Of a stretch of DNA of 64,000 nucleotides, positions 50,432 through 58,769 are shown in pieces (the first letter of the stretch is position 1; each line of letters begins with the position of its first letter). The position numbers were made by a program, and so were the translations under genes. The stretch comes from Galbibacter sp038433465 (GTDB taxonomy: Bacteria > Bacteroidota > Bacteroidia > Flavobacteriales > Flavobacteriaceae): positions 1 through 64,000 of the forward strand of contig NZ_JAESVF010000004.1 of NCBI RefSeq assembly GCF_038433465.1. The letters run 5' to 3'. A model generated the notes under the pieces. That model was not told the DNA's origin. It saw nothing but the letters and a program-made list of their open reading frames with translations, and did no database searches.

Positions 50432-50578
50432 TAATTTTATTTTGTCAACCCGTTTAGGGGAATTTATTTTCGTCTATAAAGTTAATCTAACTGTTTTTAA
50501 CGCCTAAATTAACTTCAGCAAATTTATGCTTGTACTTTTTCTCTAGCTTGTTTTGGGAGTTTTAAGTAGTGTTGCTAC

Positions 50579-50944
50579 TTAGTTTGATATTGCAGTTACT
50601 TTAGCATCACCCCAAAGTCCTTCGATATCGTAATACTCTCTAACGTGTTTTTGAAAGACGTGTACTACTACATTTACGTAATCCATTAATACCCATTCGG
50701 CATTATCTGTTCCTTCCACATGCCATGGTTTGTCTTTAATTTCTCGACTAACAATTTTTTGGATGGAATTTACGATGGCGTTTACTTGTGTGTTCGAAGT
50801 ACCGTTGCAGATGATGAAGTAATCACAAACCGTATTTTCAATATCTCTTAAATCTAAAATATTTACATCATTACCTTTTACCTCTTCAATTCCTTTTAAG
50901 ATAAATGTTATTAATTGATCTGTGCTACTATTCGTTTTTGCCAT
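50579..50944 (-). CDS. rsfS: Ribosome silencing factor RsfS
   Basis: It binds L14 on the 50S subunit and blocks subunit joining when nutrients are low. The length is 121 residues of the RsfS/Iojap fold: VNILDLRDIENTVCDYFIICNGTSNTQVNAI (read in parts), KPWHVEGTDNAEWVLMDYVNVVVHVFQKHVREYYDIEGLWGDA (read in parts). The family order rsfS-ftsH is conserved. A TAACTTTG box lies 18 nt upstream of the ATG. Confidence 0.96.
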   Translation of the reverse strand: MAKTNSSTDQLITFILKGIEEVKGNDVNILDLRDIENTVCDYFIICNGTSNTQVNAIVNSIQKIVSREIKDKPWHVEGTDNAEWVLMDYVNVVVHVFQKHVREYYDIEGLWGDAKVTAISN

Positions 50945-50962
50945 TAAAAATTTTTATTTTCA

Positions 50963-50970
50963 CAAAGTTA
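50963..50970 (-). promoter_or_regulatory. -7 box for rsfS
   Basis: Minus-strand TAACTTTG matches TAnnTTTG. A TTTG lies about 25 nt further upstream, slightly longer than the usual spacer. Confidence 0.5.
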
Positions 50971-51035
50971 TTATTTTTTTAGTTTTTGAACTATTCAAAT
51001 TAACATAACATTACATATTAAATGTAGTTATTTCT

Positions 51036-51767
51036 ATGAATTTAATCAAACTTGATGCCATCGATTCTACAAATTCTTTTTTAAAGAGTTTGGCAATGCA
51101 AAGCGAATTGGATGATTATACAGTTGTTATGACTGAAAAACAACTGGCAGGACGCGGACAAATGGGGACGCATTGGGTCTCTGAAGCGGGGAAAAATCTA
51201 ACATTCAGCGTTTTTAAAAAAATAAACTATCTGCAAAAAGAAGAACAGTTTTATTTAAGTATGGCGGTAGCTTTGGCGGTATACGATGCACTTACTTATT
51301 TTGCTATTCCCGATTTGAAGATTAAATGGCCTAACGACATTTTGTCAGCAAACAGCAAGATTTGTGGTATTTTAATTGAAAGTGTAATCAAAGAGCGTAC
51401 GTTGAGCGCTTCTGTAATTGGTGTTGGATTGAATTTAAACCAAACCGATTTTCAGCAAGTAACAAATGCTTCTTCTTTGAAAAAGATAACAGGAGTTTTT
51501 TATCAGAAAGAAGAAGTGCTTCAGAAAATAGTTGAAGAAATTCAGAAGTATGAAGCTTGGGTAGCCAATAGAAAGTTACTTCAGATTAAAGAAAATTTCG
51601 AGCAACATTTATTCCGCAGAGATAAGCCTTCTACATTTAAACTGAAAAATGGCGAATTAATAATGGGCTTCATCAAAGGGGTTGCCAACAACGGCTGTTT
51701 GCAGGTGCTTCTCGAAAATGAAGTATTAAAAGAGTTTGATTTGAAAGAATTAAAACTGCTTTATTAA
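51036..51767 (+). CDS. birA: Biotin--[acetyl-CoA-carboxylase] ligase
   Basis: It attaches biotin to carboxylase carrier proteins. The length is 243 residues. No N-terminal helix-turn-helix is present, so it is the monofunctional ligase, not a repressor. It has IDSTNSFLKSL, the biotin/AMP loop AGRGQMGTHW, LKIKWPNDILSANSKICGILIES (read in parts) and the C-terminal SH3-like domain (FIKGVANNGCLQVLLEN). Divergent from rsfS. Its stop shares TTAA with the convergent Mla ATPase gene. Confidence 0.95.
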   Translation: MNLIKLDAIDSTNSFLKSLAMQSELDDYTVVMTEKQLAGRGQMGTHWVSEAGKNLTFSVFKKINYLQKEEQFYLSMAVALAVYDALTYFAIPDLKIKWPNDILSANSKICGILIESVIKERTLSASVIGVGLNLNQTDFQQVTNASSLKKITGVFYQKEEVLQKIVEEIQKYEAWVANRKLLQIKENFEQHLFRRDKPSTFKLKNGELIMGFIKGVANNGCLQVLLENEVLKEFDLKELKLLY

Positions 51768-52531
51768 TTAGCCTCTTTAATATACACTTCCCTCACTTTT
51801 TTAAACAAGTCAGAAGAATACACAAAATCGGTTACAGCTTCATTATTAGTTTTGAAAATCTCTTTGTTTGTACCTTCCCATTCTTTTAAACCATTTCTGA
51901 GGAAAACAATTTTCTCACCAATTTCCATTACCGAGTTCATATCGTGGGTGTTGATAACTGTTGTGATGTTAAATTCTTTGGTGATTTCTTGAATAAGTTG
52001 ATCGATAATAATAGCCGTTTTTGGATCTAAACCAGAGTTTGGTTCATCGCAAAACAAGTATTTTGGTCGGTTTACAATGGCGCGCGCAATGGCAACACGT
52101 TTTTGCATCCCTCCAGATATTTCCGACGGAAGTTTGTTGTGTGCGTCAACCAACCGAACTCTTTCAAGTACTTCGCAAGCGCGATCTACCATTTCTGCGT
52201 TTGATAATTTGGAGAACATCCGAAGCGGAAACATTACATTTTCTTGCACTGTCATAGAGTCGAACAATGCGCTTCCTTGAAAAACCATTCCCATTTCTTG
52301 TCGCAGGTCGGTTTTTTGGTCGTCGTCCAATTCAGAATAAATACGGTCGTTATAAATAATTTTTCCTTCTTCTGGTTGATGCAGTCCTAATAACGATTTT
52401 AAAAATACTGTTTTTCCAGAACCACTTTGCCCAATAATGAGATTGGTTTTTCCGGCATCAAAACAAGTGGAAATTCCTTTTAAAATTTCTACACCACCAA
52501 ACGATTTATGTATGTTTTCTACTTTAATCAT
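51764..52531 (-). CDS. Mla-type lipid ABC transporter, ATPase (MlaF-like)
   Basis: I start at the ATG at 52531 (MIKVENIHKSFGG), overlapping the permease stop as TAATG; this gives 255 residues. The longer frame is read-through of the permease gene. Walker A is GQSGSGKT, the signature is SGGMQKRVAIARAI and Walker B is YLFCDEPNSGLD, where Asn in place of Thr or Ser is typical of Mla/Mce ATPases. It powers phospholipid or sterol-like lipid transport between membranes. MlaD/MCE substrate-binding protein is not in the window. Confidence 0.93.
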   Translation of the reverse strand: MIKVENIHKSFGGVEILKGISTCFDAGKTNLIIGQSGSGKTVFLKSLLGLHQPEEGKIIYNDRIYSELDDDQKTDLRQEMGMVFQGSALFDSMTVQENVMFPLRMFSKLSNAEMVDRACEVLERVRLVDAHNKLPSEISGGMQKRVAIARAIVNRPKYLFCDEPNSGLDPKTAIIIDQLIQEITKEFNITTVINTHDMNSVMEIGEKIVFLRNGLKEWEGTNKEIFKTNNEAVTDFVYSSDLFKKVREVYIKEAN

Positions 52532-53268
52532 TATCCTAATAACATTTGCGTTAATAAATAATTGGCAATGATAATAGCCACACTCGTCCATACAAAAGAA
52601 GACGTACTTGCTTTTCCAACTTCGAGCGCACCGCCTTTCATATAGTATCCATAAAAAGAAGGGATGGTAGCCAAAATAAAGGCAAAAACAATGGTTTTAA
52701 TAAAAGCATAAACCACATGGAAGGTGTCAAAATCAACTTGTAAACCTCTAATAAACTCTGCACTGGTACTGTAACCTCCAAAAACAACAGCAATCCAACC
52801 TCCTAAAATCCCCATATACATGGCAATTGCAATTACAAACGGAAACAATAAAAGCGCAACAATTTTTGGGAATACCAAATAGTTTAAGGAGTTTACTCCC
52901 ATAACTTCTAGCGCATCTATTTGTTCGGTAACTCGCATAGTTCCTATACTCGAGGTGATATACGAACCAACTTTTCCGGCCATAATTATAGATGTAAAAG
53001 TTGGTGCAAATTCTAAAATAACCGACTGGCGCGTTGTAAACCCAATAAGGTATTTAGGAATTAAAGGGTTGTCGATATTTAGGGCAGTTTGTATCGCTAC
53101 AACACCACCGATAAAGAAAGATATAAAAATAATAATCCCTAAAGAACCGTAAATTAAATCGTCTATTTCTTTAAGAATTAGTTTTTTAAGAATACTCCAT
53201 TTGGTTGGTCTGCTAAAAACTTCTTTCAGCATTATAAAATAGCGACCAATATTTTCAAGGTAAATCAT
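52531..53268 (-). CDS. Mla-type lipid ABC transporter, permease (MlaE-like)
   Basis: This 245-residue MlaE/YrbE permease has about five to six helices. It has ISFFIGGVVAIQTALNIDNPLIPKYLIG, EFAPTFTSIIMAGKVGSYITSSIGTMRVTEQIDALEVMGVNSLNYLVFPKI (both read in parts; the E-I-G-T-M-x-V-T-E-Q-I-D-A-L block is diagnostic) and FDTFHVVYAFIKT. It partners the ATPase through a TAATG overlap. It lies divergent to pafA. Confidence 0.94.
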   Translation of the reverse strand: MIYLENIGRYFIMLKEVFSRPTKWSILKKLILKEIDDLIYGSLGIIIFISFFIGGVVAIQTALNIDNPLIPKYLIGFTTRQSVILEFAPTFTSIIMAGKVGSYITSSIGTMRVTEQIDALEVMGVNSLNYLVFPKIVALLLFPFVIAIAMYMGILGGWIAVVFGGYSTSAEFIRGLQVDFDTFHVVYAFIKTIVFAFILATIPSFYGYYMKGGALEVGKASTSSFVWTSVAIIIANYLLTQMLLG

Positions 53269-53334
53269 GCATCAAAAATCGAACAGCTAAATTATAAAAA
53301 TAATATAACATCTCTTTTTAACCTAGATTTAAAG

Positions 53335-53362
53335 TTGCAAAAAAATTAAAACAGTAGCTTTG
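53335..53362 (+). promoter_or_regulatory. Bacteroidota-type promoter for pafA
   Basis: TTG (53335-53337), 17 nt and TAGCTTTG (53355-53362) match the consensus. The -7 box ends 77 nt before the ATG at 53440, leaving a leader. Confidence 0.55.
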
Positions 53363-53439
53363 TGTTTTAAATATAATTTTACGATGAAGCATATTAAGTA
53401 AAGTCATTGAGAAAACTTCATCAAAATATAATAAGAACA

Positions 53440-55086
53440 ATGAGAAAAACCTTTTTATTCGGGGTGCTTGTTTGTAGTTTCCTCTCCCTACAAGCTCAAA
53501 AAAACACAAATGAAGATCCGTACACACGACCAAAAATGGTTGTTGGGATTGTTGTTGACCAAATGCGTTACGATTATCTAGTTCGTTTTTGGGATAAATA
53601 TGAAAACGACGGATTTAAAAGAATGGTTCGCGAAGGCTTTAACTGTCAGAACAATCATTTTAATTACATTCCAACAAAAACTGCAGCGGGACATGCTTCT
53701 GTTTACACAGGGTCTACGCCAAAAACACACGGAATTATCGGGAACGATTGGTACGATAAAGTTGAAGACCGAATGGTGTATTGCGCTGAAGACGCTACTG
53801 TAAAATCGTTGGGAACAGAATCTGACGCCGGACTCATGTCGCCACGAAGAATGTTAGCAAGTACAGTAACCGATCAATTAAAATTGGCTACCGTTTCAAA
53901 AGGGAAAGTAATCGGAATTTCACTAAAAGATAGAGGTGCAATTCTTCCTGCTGGTCATGCTGCAGATGCTGCATATTGGTTTCACGGAAAAGACGAAGGT
54001 GCTTGGATTACTAGTACGTATTACATGAACGAACTACCAAAATGGGTAGAAAAATTCAACAAATCTAAAGCTGCCGAAGATTATAAAAAATCGTGGAAAC
54101 CGCTTTATGATATCGATACTTATACCGAAAGTATTGCCGATAATAATCCGTACGAAGGTGCTTTTGCAGGAGAAAAAGCTCCAACTTTTCCGCACGATTT
54201 GCCAAAACTTTGGAAAGATAACGGTGAGTTTGACTTACTAAAAAGTACACCTTTTGGAAACTCATTAACAGTCGATTTTTCGATTGCGGCAATCGAAGGA
54301 GAAGATTTAGGACAAGATAATATCACCGATTTCTTAGCAATTAGCTTTTCAGCAACCGATTATGTTGGGCACCGTTTTGGAGTTAGTGCCAAAGAAACCG
54401 AAGACACTTATTTGCGTTTAGATCAAGACTTAGCACGTTTGTTTTCTTACCTCGATAAAGAAGTAGGAAAAGGGGAGTACACAGTATTCTTAACTGCCGA
54501 TCACGCTGCTGTAGAAGTGCCAAGCTATTTAGAAAGTATGGAAATTCCTGGAGGTTATTTCAGTAAAAAAGAATTTATCGATCCTTTAAATGCATTCTTA
54601 AAAGAAAAATTCGGAAGCGATAAATTGATAAAAAATCTTTCTAACGAACAAATATTTTTAGATCAAGCGTTGCTTAAAAATTTAGGACTTTCTTCGTCTG
54701 TGGTAGAAGAAGCTATCGCAACCGAAGTGAAAAACTATAAAAACGTTGCCGAAGCTTACACAGGTACAGCCATGAGAAACCAAGAGTTTACGCACGGTTT
54801 GGCAAGCAGACTCCAAATGGGGTACAATTACAAACGCTCTGGAGATGTGTTGTTGGTACTAGACCCTGGCTACATCGCATCGTCCTCGCGCACTGGTACC
54901 ACTCACGGTTCTGGGCATGCATACGACACGCACACACCGCTGTTGTTTTTCGGAAAAGGCATCAATCACGGCGCAACTGTAAAACGCACCGAGATACCAG
55001 ATATCGCCAATACTATCAGCGCTTTGTTGGGGATTACCTTCCCAAGCGGAAAAAGTGGTGAGCCAATTCAAGAAGTTATAGAATAG
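53440..55086 (+). CDS. pafA: Alkaline phosphatase PafA-type, exported
   Basis: This periplasmic broad-range phosphomonoesterase of the alkaline phosphatase superfamily is active without phosphate-starvation control in relatives. The length is 548 residues from the ATG at 53440, where MRKTFLFGVLVCSFLSLQAQ is a signal peptide; the upstream ATG at 53407 adds 11. It has VVGIVVDQMRYDY (metal Asp), the nucleophile Thr in PTKTAAGHAS (about 78-87), and the KDR of SLKDRGAILPAGH, the Lys-x-Arg pair of PafA monoesterases. SATDYVGHRFG and TADHAAVEVP carry metal ligands. Confidence 0.95.
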   Translation: MRKTFLFGVLVCSFLSLQAQKNTNEDPYTRPKMVVGIVVDQMRYDYLVRFWDKYENDGFKRMVREGFNCQNNHFNYIPTKTAAGHASVYTGSTPKTHGIIGNDWYDKVEDRMVYCAEDATVKSLGTESDAGLMSPRRMLASTVTDQLKLATVSKGKVIGISLKDRGAILPAGHAADAAYWFHGKDEGAWITSTYYMNELPKWVEKFNKSKAAEDYKKSWKPLYDIDTYTESIADNNPYEGAFAGEKAPTFPHDLPKLWKDNGEFDLLKSTPFGNSLTVDFSIAAIEGEDLGQDNITDFLAISFSATDYVGHRFGVSAKETEDTYLRLDQDLARLFSYLDKEVGKGEYTVFLTADHAAVEVPSYLESMEIPGGYFSKKEFIDPLNAFLKEKFGSDKLIKNLSNEQIFLDQALLKNLGLSSSVVEEAIATEVKNYKNVAEAYTGTAMRNQEFTHGLASRLQMGYNYKRSGDVLLVLDPGYIASSSRTGTTHGSGHAYDTHTPLLFFGKGINHGATVKRTEIPDIANTISALLGITFPSGKSGEPIQEVIE

Positions 55087-55103
55087 TTTTTTTAGAAGCT
55101 ATT

Positions 55104-55170
55104 TCCCGCTTTACGCTATATCTTTTTTGCGAAAAAACAAAAAAGGATGTCGCTTCAATCGGGGCTAAAA
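55104..55170. repeat. Hairpin-forming dispersed repeat (GCGACATCC type)
   Basis: TTCCCGCTTTACGCTATATC, a T-rich/A-rich stem and AAGGATGTCGCTTC then AATCGGGGCT. I recall this arrangement as a frequent intergenic repeat in Flavobacteriaceae. Part of its end (TTCAATC.GGGCTAG) recurs at about 15271-15285. Confidence 0.5.
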
Positions 55171-55175
55171 AACAA

Positions 55176-55210
55176 AAGGTTGTCTGAGTAATATCAGACA
55201 GCCTTTTTTT
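55176..55210 (+). terminator. Terminator downstream of pafA
   Basis: AGGTTGTCTGA / TCAGACAGCCT stem (one G-T pair) followed by seven T. Confidence 0.8.
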
Positions 55211-55253
55211 ATTTAATTACTTAATTATAAAAACAGAATCGAATTTAGGTCGA

Positions 55254-56105
55254 TTAAAACAATTTCTTCTTCATGTTTTTTAAGCGGTAATTTCTTATAA
55301 ATTCCCCTTCTTCTTCAGAAACTAAAAAAGGAGATTTTTCATTTTTCGCTTTAAAATACCCCTTCATATTGTCAAAAAAAGTTTGGACTTTGTTTTGCTT
55401 TAAAGCCATTTTTAAAGAAGCAACTGCAGTGATAAATAAACCATATCGCATGGTGTACATAGCTTTTCCTTGCAGGAGTTTAGCTTTTTTGTTGTAAAGT
55501 TTTCCCGTAGGGCGGAGGTGCTTCACATGTAAATTACTATCAGTATAAATTGTAAATCCGTGATATTGAGCTAAAAGTTCGTCAACCGTGTCCCAACCCA
55601 TGGCACTTTTTAATCCGCCGATTGCTTTAAAACACTCTTTTGAATACGCTTTGAAAGCCCCACGTACATGTTTTTTGTCCATTGGGTGGTTTAGTTTCCA
55701 AGCCTTGTTTTCATCTTCTTCATAAACAAAACCTCCAGCAATACCTACATTGCTATCCGATTTAAAGATGTGAGCGATGGATTCAAAATAGTTTTTTGGT
55801 AAAATTAAATCGGCATCCAATTTTACAATAAAATCATAATTGTGGTCTAAAACTGCTAGTCCTTTGTTAAAAGCGTTTACTACTTTACTGCCAGGCATAT
55901 GCGTAGTTGTAGAAGTTGTGTTTAGCTTTTCAAGAAAAAGATATTGCGCAGTAAAAATGTCAATAATAGCTTCGGTTTGGTCGGTCGAATTATCATTTAC
56001 AACAACTACTTTTTTAGGAAGTAATGTTTGCGTTACCAAACTTTCTAGCATTGCTTTTAAAAAAGCCTCTTCGTTGTGTGCAGGTATAACTACGTAGTAA
56101 TTCAT
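55254..56105 (-). CDS. Glycosyltransferase family 2
   Basis: This 283-residue GT-A enzyme has YYVVIPAHNEEAFLKAMLESL at the N-terminus, VVVNDNSTDQTEAI, the metal-binding DADLILP (DxD, about residue 97) and GWDTVDELLA (acceptor acidic residues). A basic C-terminal region with a possible amphipathic helix follows. It is cytoplasmic or membrane-associated. It follows the methyltransferase gene by 8 nt, so the two form a small operon. The product is probably a glycolipid or envelope glycan, but nothing fixes it. Confidence 0.9.
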   Translation of the reverse strand: MNYYVVIPAHNEEAFLKAMLESLVTQTLLPKKVVVVNDNSTDQTEAIIDIFTAQYLFLEKLNTTSTTTHMPGSKVVNAFNKGLAVLDHNYDFIVKLDADLILPKNYFESIAHIFKSDSNVGIAGGFVYEEDENKAWKLNHPMDKKHVRGAFKAYSKECFKAIGGLKSAMGWDTVDELLAQYHGFTIYTDSNLHVKHLRPTGKLYNKKAKLLQGKAMYTMRYGLFITAVASLKMALKQNKVQTFFDNMKGYFKAKNEKSPFLVSEEEGEFIRNYRLKNMKKKLF

Positions 56106-56113
56106 CCGAGAAA

Positions 56114-56638
56114 TTATTTCTTTCTTTCAGCATAAACAATGTAGTACCTTGGGGTGAAGGAACGTAGTAGCGGTCGGATTCCAATTTTTTTCACAGGATT
56201 TGTCCATTGGTCGCTATTCTTAATTTCCCAGCCAGCTTTTTCCAAAAGCCAATCAAACTGCCAAGTTTCAAACTCGTGGTAATGTCGGTCCCACATGTCG
56301 GTTTTACTTCTATAAGCAGGTGCAAACCAAAGTCGAAGCGGAATAGAAGCTACCAACTTATCAGCCTTGATAGCTTTTAGGGTATTAAAAGGCGCAATTA
56401 AATGTTCGAAAATTTCAAAGGCTGTAACGACATCTGCATCCGAATTTAGAATTGTCGAAAAGTCAAGATCTAAGTCTTCTCCCAAAGTATTTTCTACGTT
56501 GTAACCTCTTTCCGTCATCAATTCGCTAAAGGGGTTTTGTACTCCCAAATCGAGAATGTTGGCAGGTTTTGAAATAGAAGCTTCTAAAAATTCAATGGTT
56601 TTTTTATAGCGTTTGTTCGGAAAACTGTTTTCGTACAT
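56114..56638 (-). CDS. Class I SAM-dependent methyltransferase (small)
   Basis: The 174 residues are rather short for the class. SAM motif I is ANILDLGVQNPFSELM (about 31-46), motif II is lost in ENTLGEDLDLDF and motif III-like is ADVVTAFEIFEHLIAPFNTLKAI. A C-terminal Trp/His-rich stretch (MWDRHYHEFETWQFDWLLEKAGW) follows. It may methylate a lipid- or sugar-linked intermediate made by the adjacent glycosyltransferase. Its upstream region is the tandem repeat array. Confidence 0.82.
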   Translation of the reverse strand: MYENSFPNKRYKKTIEFLEASISKPANILDLGVQNPFSELMTERGYNVENTLGEDLDLDFSTILNSDADVVTAFEIFEHLIAPFNTLKAIKADKLVASIPLRLWFAPAYRSKTDMWDRHYHEFETWQFDWLLEKAGWEIKNSDQWTNPVKKIGIRPLLRSFTPRYYIVYAERKK

Positions 56639-56723
56639 TTTTTGCCTTTTCGGTAACTATTGCAAATATAGTAATCCGATTGAAAGTCTTTGGAGTTTTT
56701 ATAAAGTTGTGGCTTTTCGTAAT

Positions 56724-57016
56724 GTGATTTCTCTTCGACTTCGTCTCATTCGAAATGACGATACGTTTTTTATTGTCATCTCGACGGGAGGAGAGATCTC
56801 ATTTTTTGTAACCTTGGTATATTTGGTATATGTGATTTCTCTTCGACTTCGTCTCATTCGAAATGACGATACGTTTTTTATTGTCATCTCGACGGCAGGA
56901 GAGATCTCATTTTTTGTAACCTTGGTATATTTGGTATATGTGATTTCTCTTCAACTTCGTCTCATTCGAAATGACGATGCATTTTTAGTGTCATCTCGAC
57001 GTAAGGAGAGATCTCA
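56724..57016. repeat. Tandem array of a REP-like element, 108-bp period
   Basis: Units start at 56724, 56832 and 56940. Each has a 79-bp core: GTGATTTCTCTTCGACTTCG, then CATTCGAAATGACGATACG, TTTTTTATT, and GTCATCTCGAC then GGAGAGATCTCAT. A 29-bp tail follows (TTTTTGTAACC ... GGTATAT). The third unit is partial, with no tail. Core halves are imperfect inverted copies. Units 1 and 2 are almost identical. A 135-codon frame through it is an artefact. Confidence 0.92.
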
Positions 57017-57022
57017 TTAGAA

Positions 57023-57322
57023 TTAGAAAATTTGATTATTTAAAGTTTCCCATTGTGGATTGAAGTTCTCAATTAATAAATTTTTCTTTTCTCGACTCCA
57101 TTTTTTTATTTGTTTTTCACGATTGATAGCTTCTTCAGGAGAAGAAAATGTTTCGTAATACACCAAATAGATACAATTGTATTTTCCAGCAAACGATTTT
57201 TTAGAATTCTGACTATCAAATAAGTGTTGGTCTAGTCGTTTTTGGATGTCATTTGTTACTCCGATGTACAATGTCGTTCTGTATTGATTTGTTGTAATAT
57301 ACACGTAGTAACTTCGATTCAT
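57023..57322 (-). CDS. GIY-YIG nuclease family protein (small)
   Basis: This 99-residue single-domain protein has the YVYI ... LYIGVTND motif (GIY-YIG), Arg in IQKRLDQH, YYETFSSPEEAINREKQIKKWSREKKNLLIE with the conserved Glu and the basic helix, and the end FNPQWETLN. It belongs to the UPF0213/SLX1-like small group. Function is uncertain: DNA nicking or structure-specific cleavage. The gene is boxed in by repeats, with its stop 6 bp from array unit 3 and its ATG 24 bp from unit 4. ATG start. Confidence 0.9.
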   Translation of the reverse strand: MNRSYYVYITTNQYRTTLYIGVTNDIQKRLDQHLFDSQNSKKSFAGKYNCIYLVYYETFSSPEEAINREKQIKKWSREKKNLLIENFNPQWETLNNQIF

Positions 57323-57346
57323 CTTTAAGATGTTATTTTACGTAAT

Positions 57347-57425
57347 GTGATTTCTCTCCAACTTCGTCTCATTCGAAATGACGATACGTTTTTTATTGTC
57401 ATCTCGACGGTAGGAGAGATCTCAT
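57347..57425. repeat. REP-like element, fourth core copy (beyond the GIY-YIG gene)
   Basis: A 79-bp core in the same direction as the array units, with the same preceding CGTAAT as unit 1. A degraded left-half follows at about 57444-57474 (TCTTCGATTTC then CACTCGAAATGAC). Confidence 0.88.
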
Positions 57426-57538
57426 ATCTTTTGCTTATAAGGTTTATCTTCGATTTCAATTCACTCGAAATGACAAAGCACATTTTTCAAGTCATTTAAA
57501 AATAGAATGACTTTATCGATACTCGTCTAATTTACAAC

Positions 57539-58594
57539 TTAAATCTTATAAGTAATAGCATTGATGTTCATCCCTGCGCCAACACTCGCAAACATAACAA
57601 TGTCTCCAGAGTTTACTTCTTGGTTTTTAATCATACCTTTTTTAACCGAATCAAAAAGAGTTGGAATAGTAGCTACAGAGCTATTACCGAGTTCATGAAT
57701 ATTCATGGGCATTATTCCTTCAGGGATGGTAGTATTGTAGAGTTTGTAAAAACGTTTTAGAATGGCTTCATCCATTTTTTCATTAGCTTGGTGGATGAAT
57801 ATTTTTTTAACTTCAGCAATGTCAATTCCACTTTTATCGAGGCAATCTTTCATTGCTTGCGGAACATGGGTAACGGCAAATTCATAAATTTTTCTACCAT
57901 ACATTTTGATGTACTTTGTACTATCGGTAGTTTGCTTGTATGATTTTCCGAAGAATAAATAATCAGCTTCGTTATAAGCAAAAGTTGCTGAAAGATGTGA
58001 AAGTATCCCGTTGTTGTTTTCGGTTGCTTCAAGTACTGTTGCGCCAGCACCATCAGAATAAATCATAGAATCGCGGTCGTGAAGATCGATTACCCTAGAA
58101 AGCGTTTCGGCTCCAATTACCAAACATCTTTTTGCCATACCAGCTTTTATAAAAGCTTGTGCTTGGATAACACCTTCAATCCAACCAGGACATCCAAAAA
58201 GTACATCGTAGGCTACACAATGCGGATTTGCAATTTGCAACGATTGTTTTACACGAGAGGCGATACTTGGTACGGCATCACTCTGGATGGTTCCTTTTTT
58301 GATGTCACCAAAATTGTGTGCTACAATAATATAATCGAGCGTTTCTTTATCAATGTTTGCATCGTTTATAGCTTTTTCAGCAGCAAAAAATGCAATATCA
58401 GAAGTGGTGTATTCATCTTTTACATAGCGTCTGTTTTCAATTCCTGTGATAGCTTTAAACTTTTCGATGATAACTTCGTTGGTATATTGAAAAGGCGTTC
58501 CGTCGGAATTAAGAAAATCAAACGTTTCGAACGAATTGTTGGTTGTTATTTGTGAAGGGATATAACACCCAGTACCTATAATTTTTGTGTTCAT
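57539..58594 (-). CDS. 3-oxoacyl-ACP synthase III family protein (KAS III-like)
   Basis: This 351-residue thiolase-fold condensing enzyme has the catalytic triad present: Cys135 in VLFGCPGW, His in FIHQANEKMD and Asn in ELGNSSVATIP. The C-terminus reads GDIVMFASVGAGMNINA. It differs from housekeeping FabH in an N-terminal insert (FDFLNSDGTPFQYTN) and in the Cys context, so it more likely serves special acyl chains or a secondary lipid. A TATCTTTG box lies just upstream. It is separated from the methyltransferase gene only by the repeat/GIY-YIG block. Confidence 0.9.
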   Translation of the reverse strand: MNTKIIGTGCYIPSQITTNNSFETFDFLNSDGTPFQYTNEVIIEKFKAITGIENRRYVKDEYTTSDIAFFAAEKAINDANIDKETLDYIIVAHNFGDIKKGTIQSDAVPSIASRVKQSLQIANPHCVAYDVLFGCPGWIEGVIQAQAFIKAGMAKRCLVIGAETLSRVIDLHDRDSMIYSDGAGATVLEATENNNGILSHLSATFAYNEADYLFFGKSYKQTTDSTKYIKMYGRKIYEFAVTHVPQAMKDCLDKSGIDIAEVKKIFIHQANEKMDEAILKRFYKLYNTTIPEGIMPMNIHELGNSSVATIPTLFDSVKKGMIKNQEVNSGDIVMFASVGAGMNINAITYKI

Positions 58595-58610
58595 TGATAA
58601 TGAATTTCAT

Positions 58611-58618
58611 CAAAGATA
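58611..58618 (-). promoter_or_regulatory. -7 box for the KAS III-like gene
   Basis: Minus-strand TATCTTTG matches TAnnTTTG and ends 16 nt before the ATG. A TTG lies 15 nt upstream, a short spacer. Confidence 0.5.
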
Positions 58619-58710
58619 CAATCTATATGGAAACAATACTATGCATGCATAACTTATTTTACGATGTTCAACACTTTGGCTTGTGGTTTTGTAGTATTAT
58701 TTATAAATAA

Positions 58711-58742
58711 AAAAAGACCTTTCGAAATCCGAAAGGTCTTTT
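58711..58742 (-). terminator. Terminator of gcvP
   Basis: AAAAAGACCTTTC / GAAAGGTCTTTT stem with a 7-nt loop, downstream of the gcvP stop. Confidence 0.9.
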
Positions 58743-58769
58743 AGAAGTATAGTGTTTTTGGGCTTTTTG

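Noticed and set aside
56613..57020. 135-codon frame with internal repeats
   Set aside because: The apparent protein repeat comes only from the 108-bp DNA tandem array, and it also overlaps the start of the methyltransferase gene.
56724..57425. CRISPR array
   Set aside because: The 79-bp core with a 29-bp identical tail is a tandem duplication. There are no unique spacers and no cas genes.
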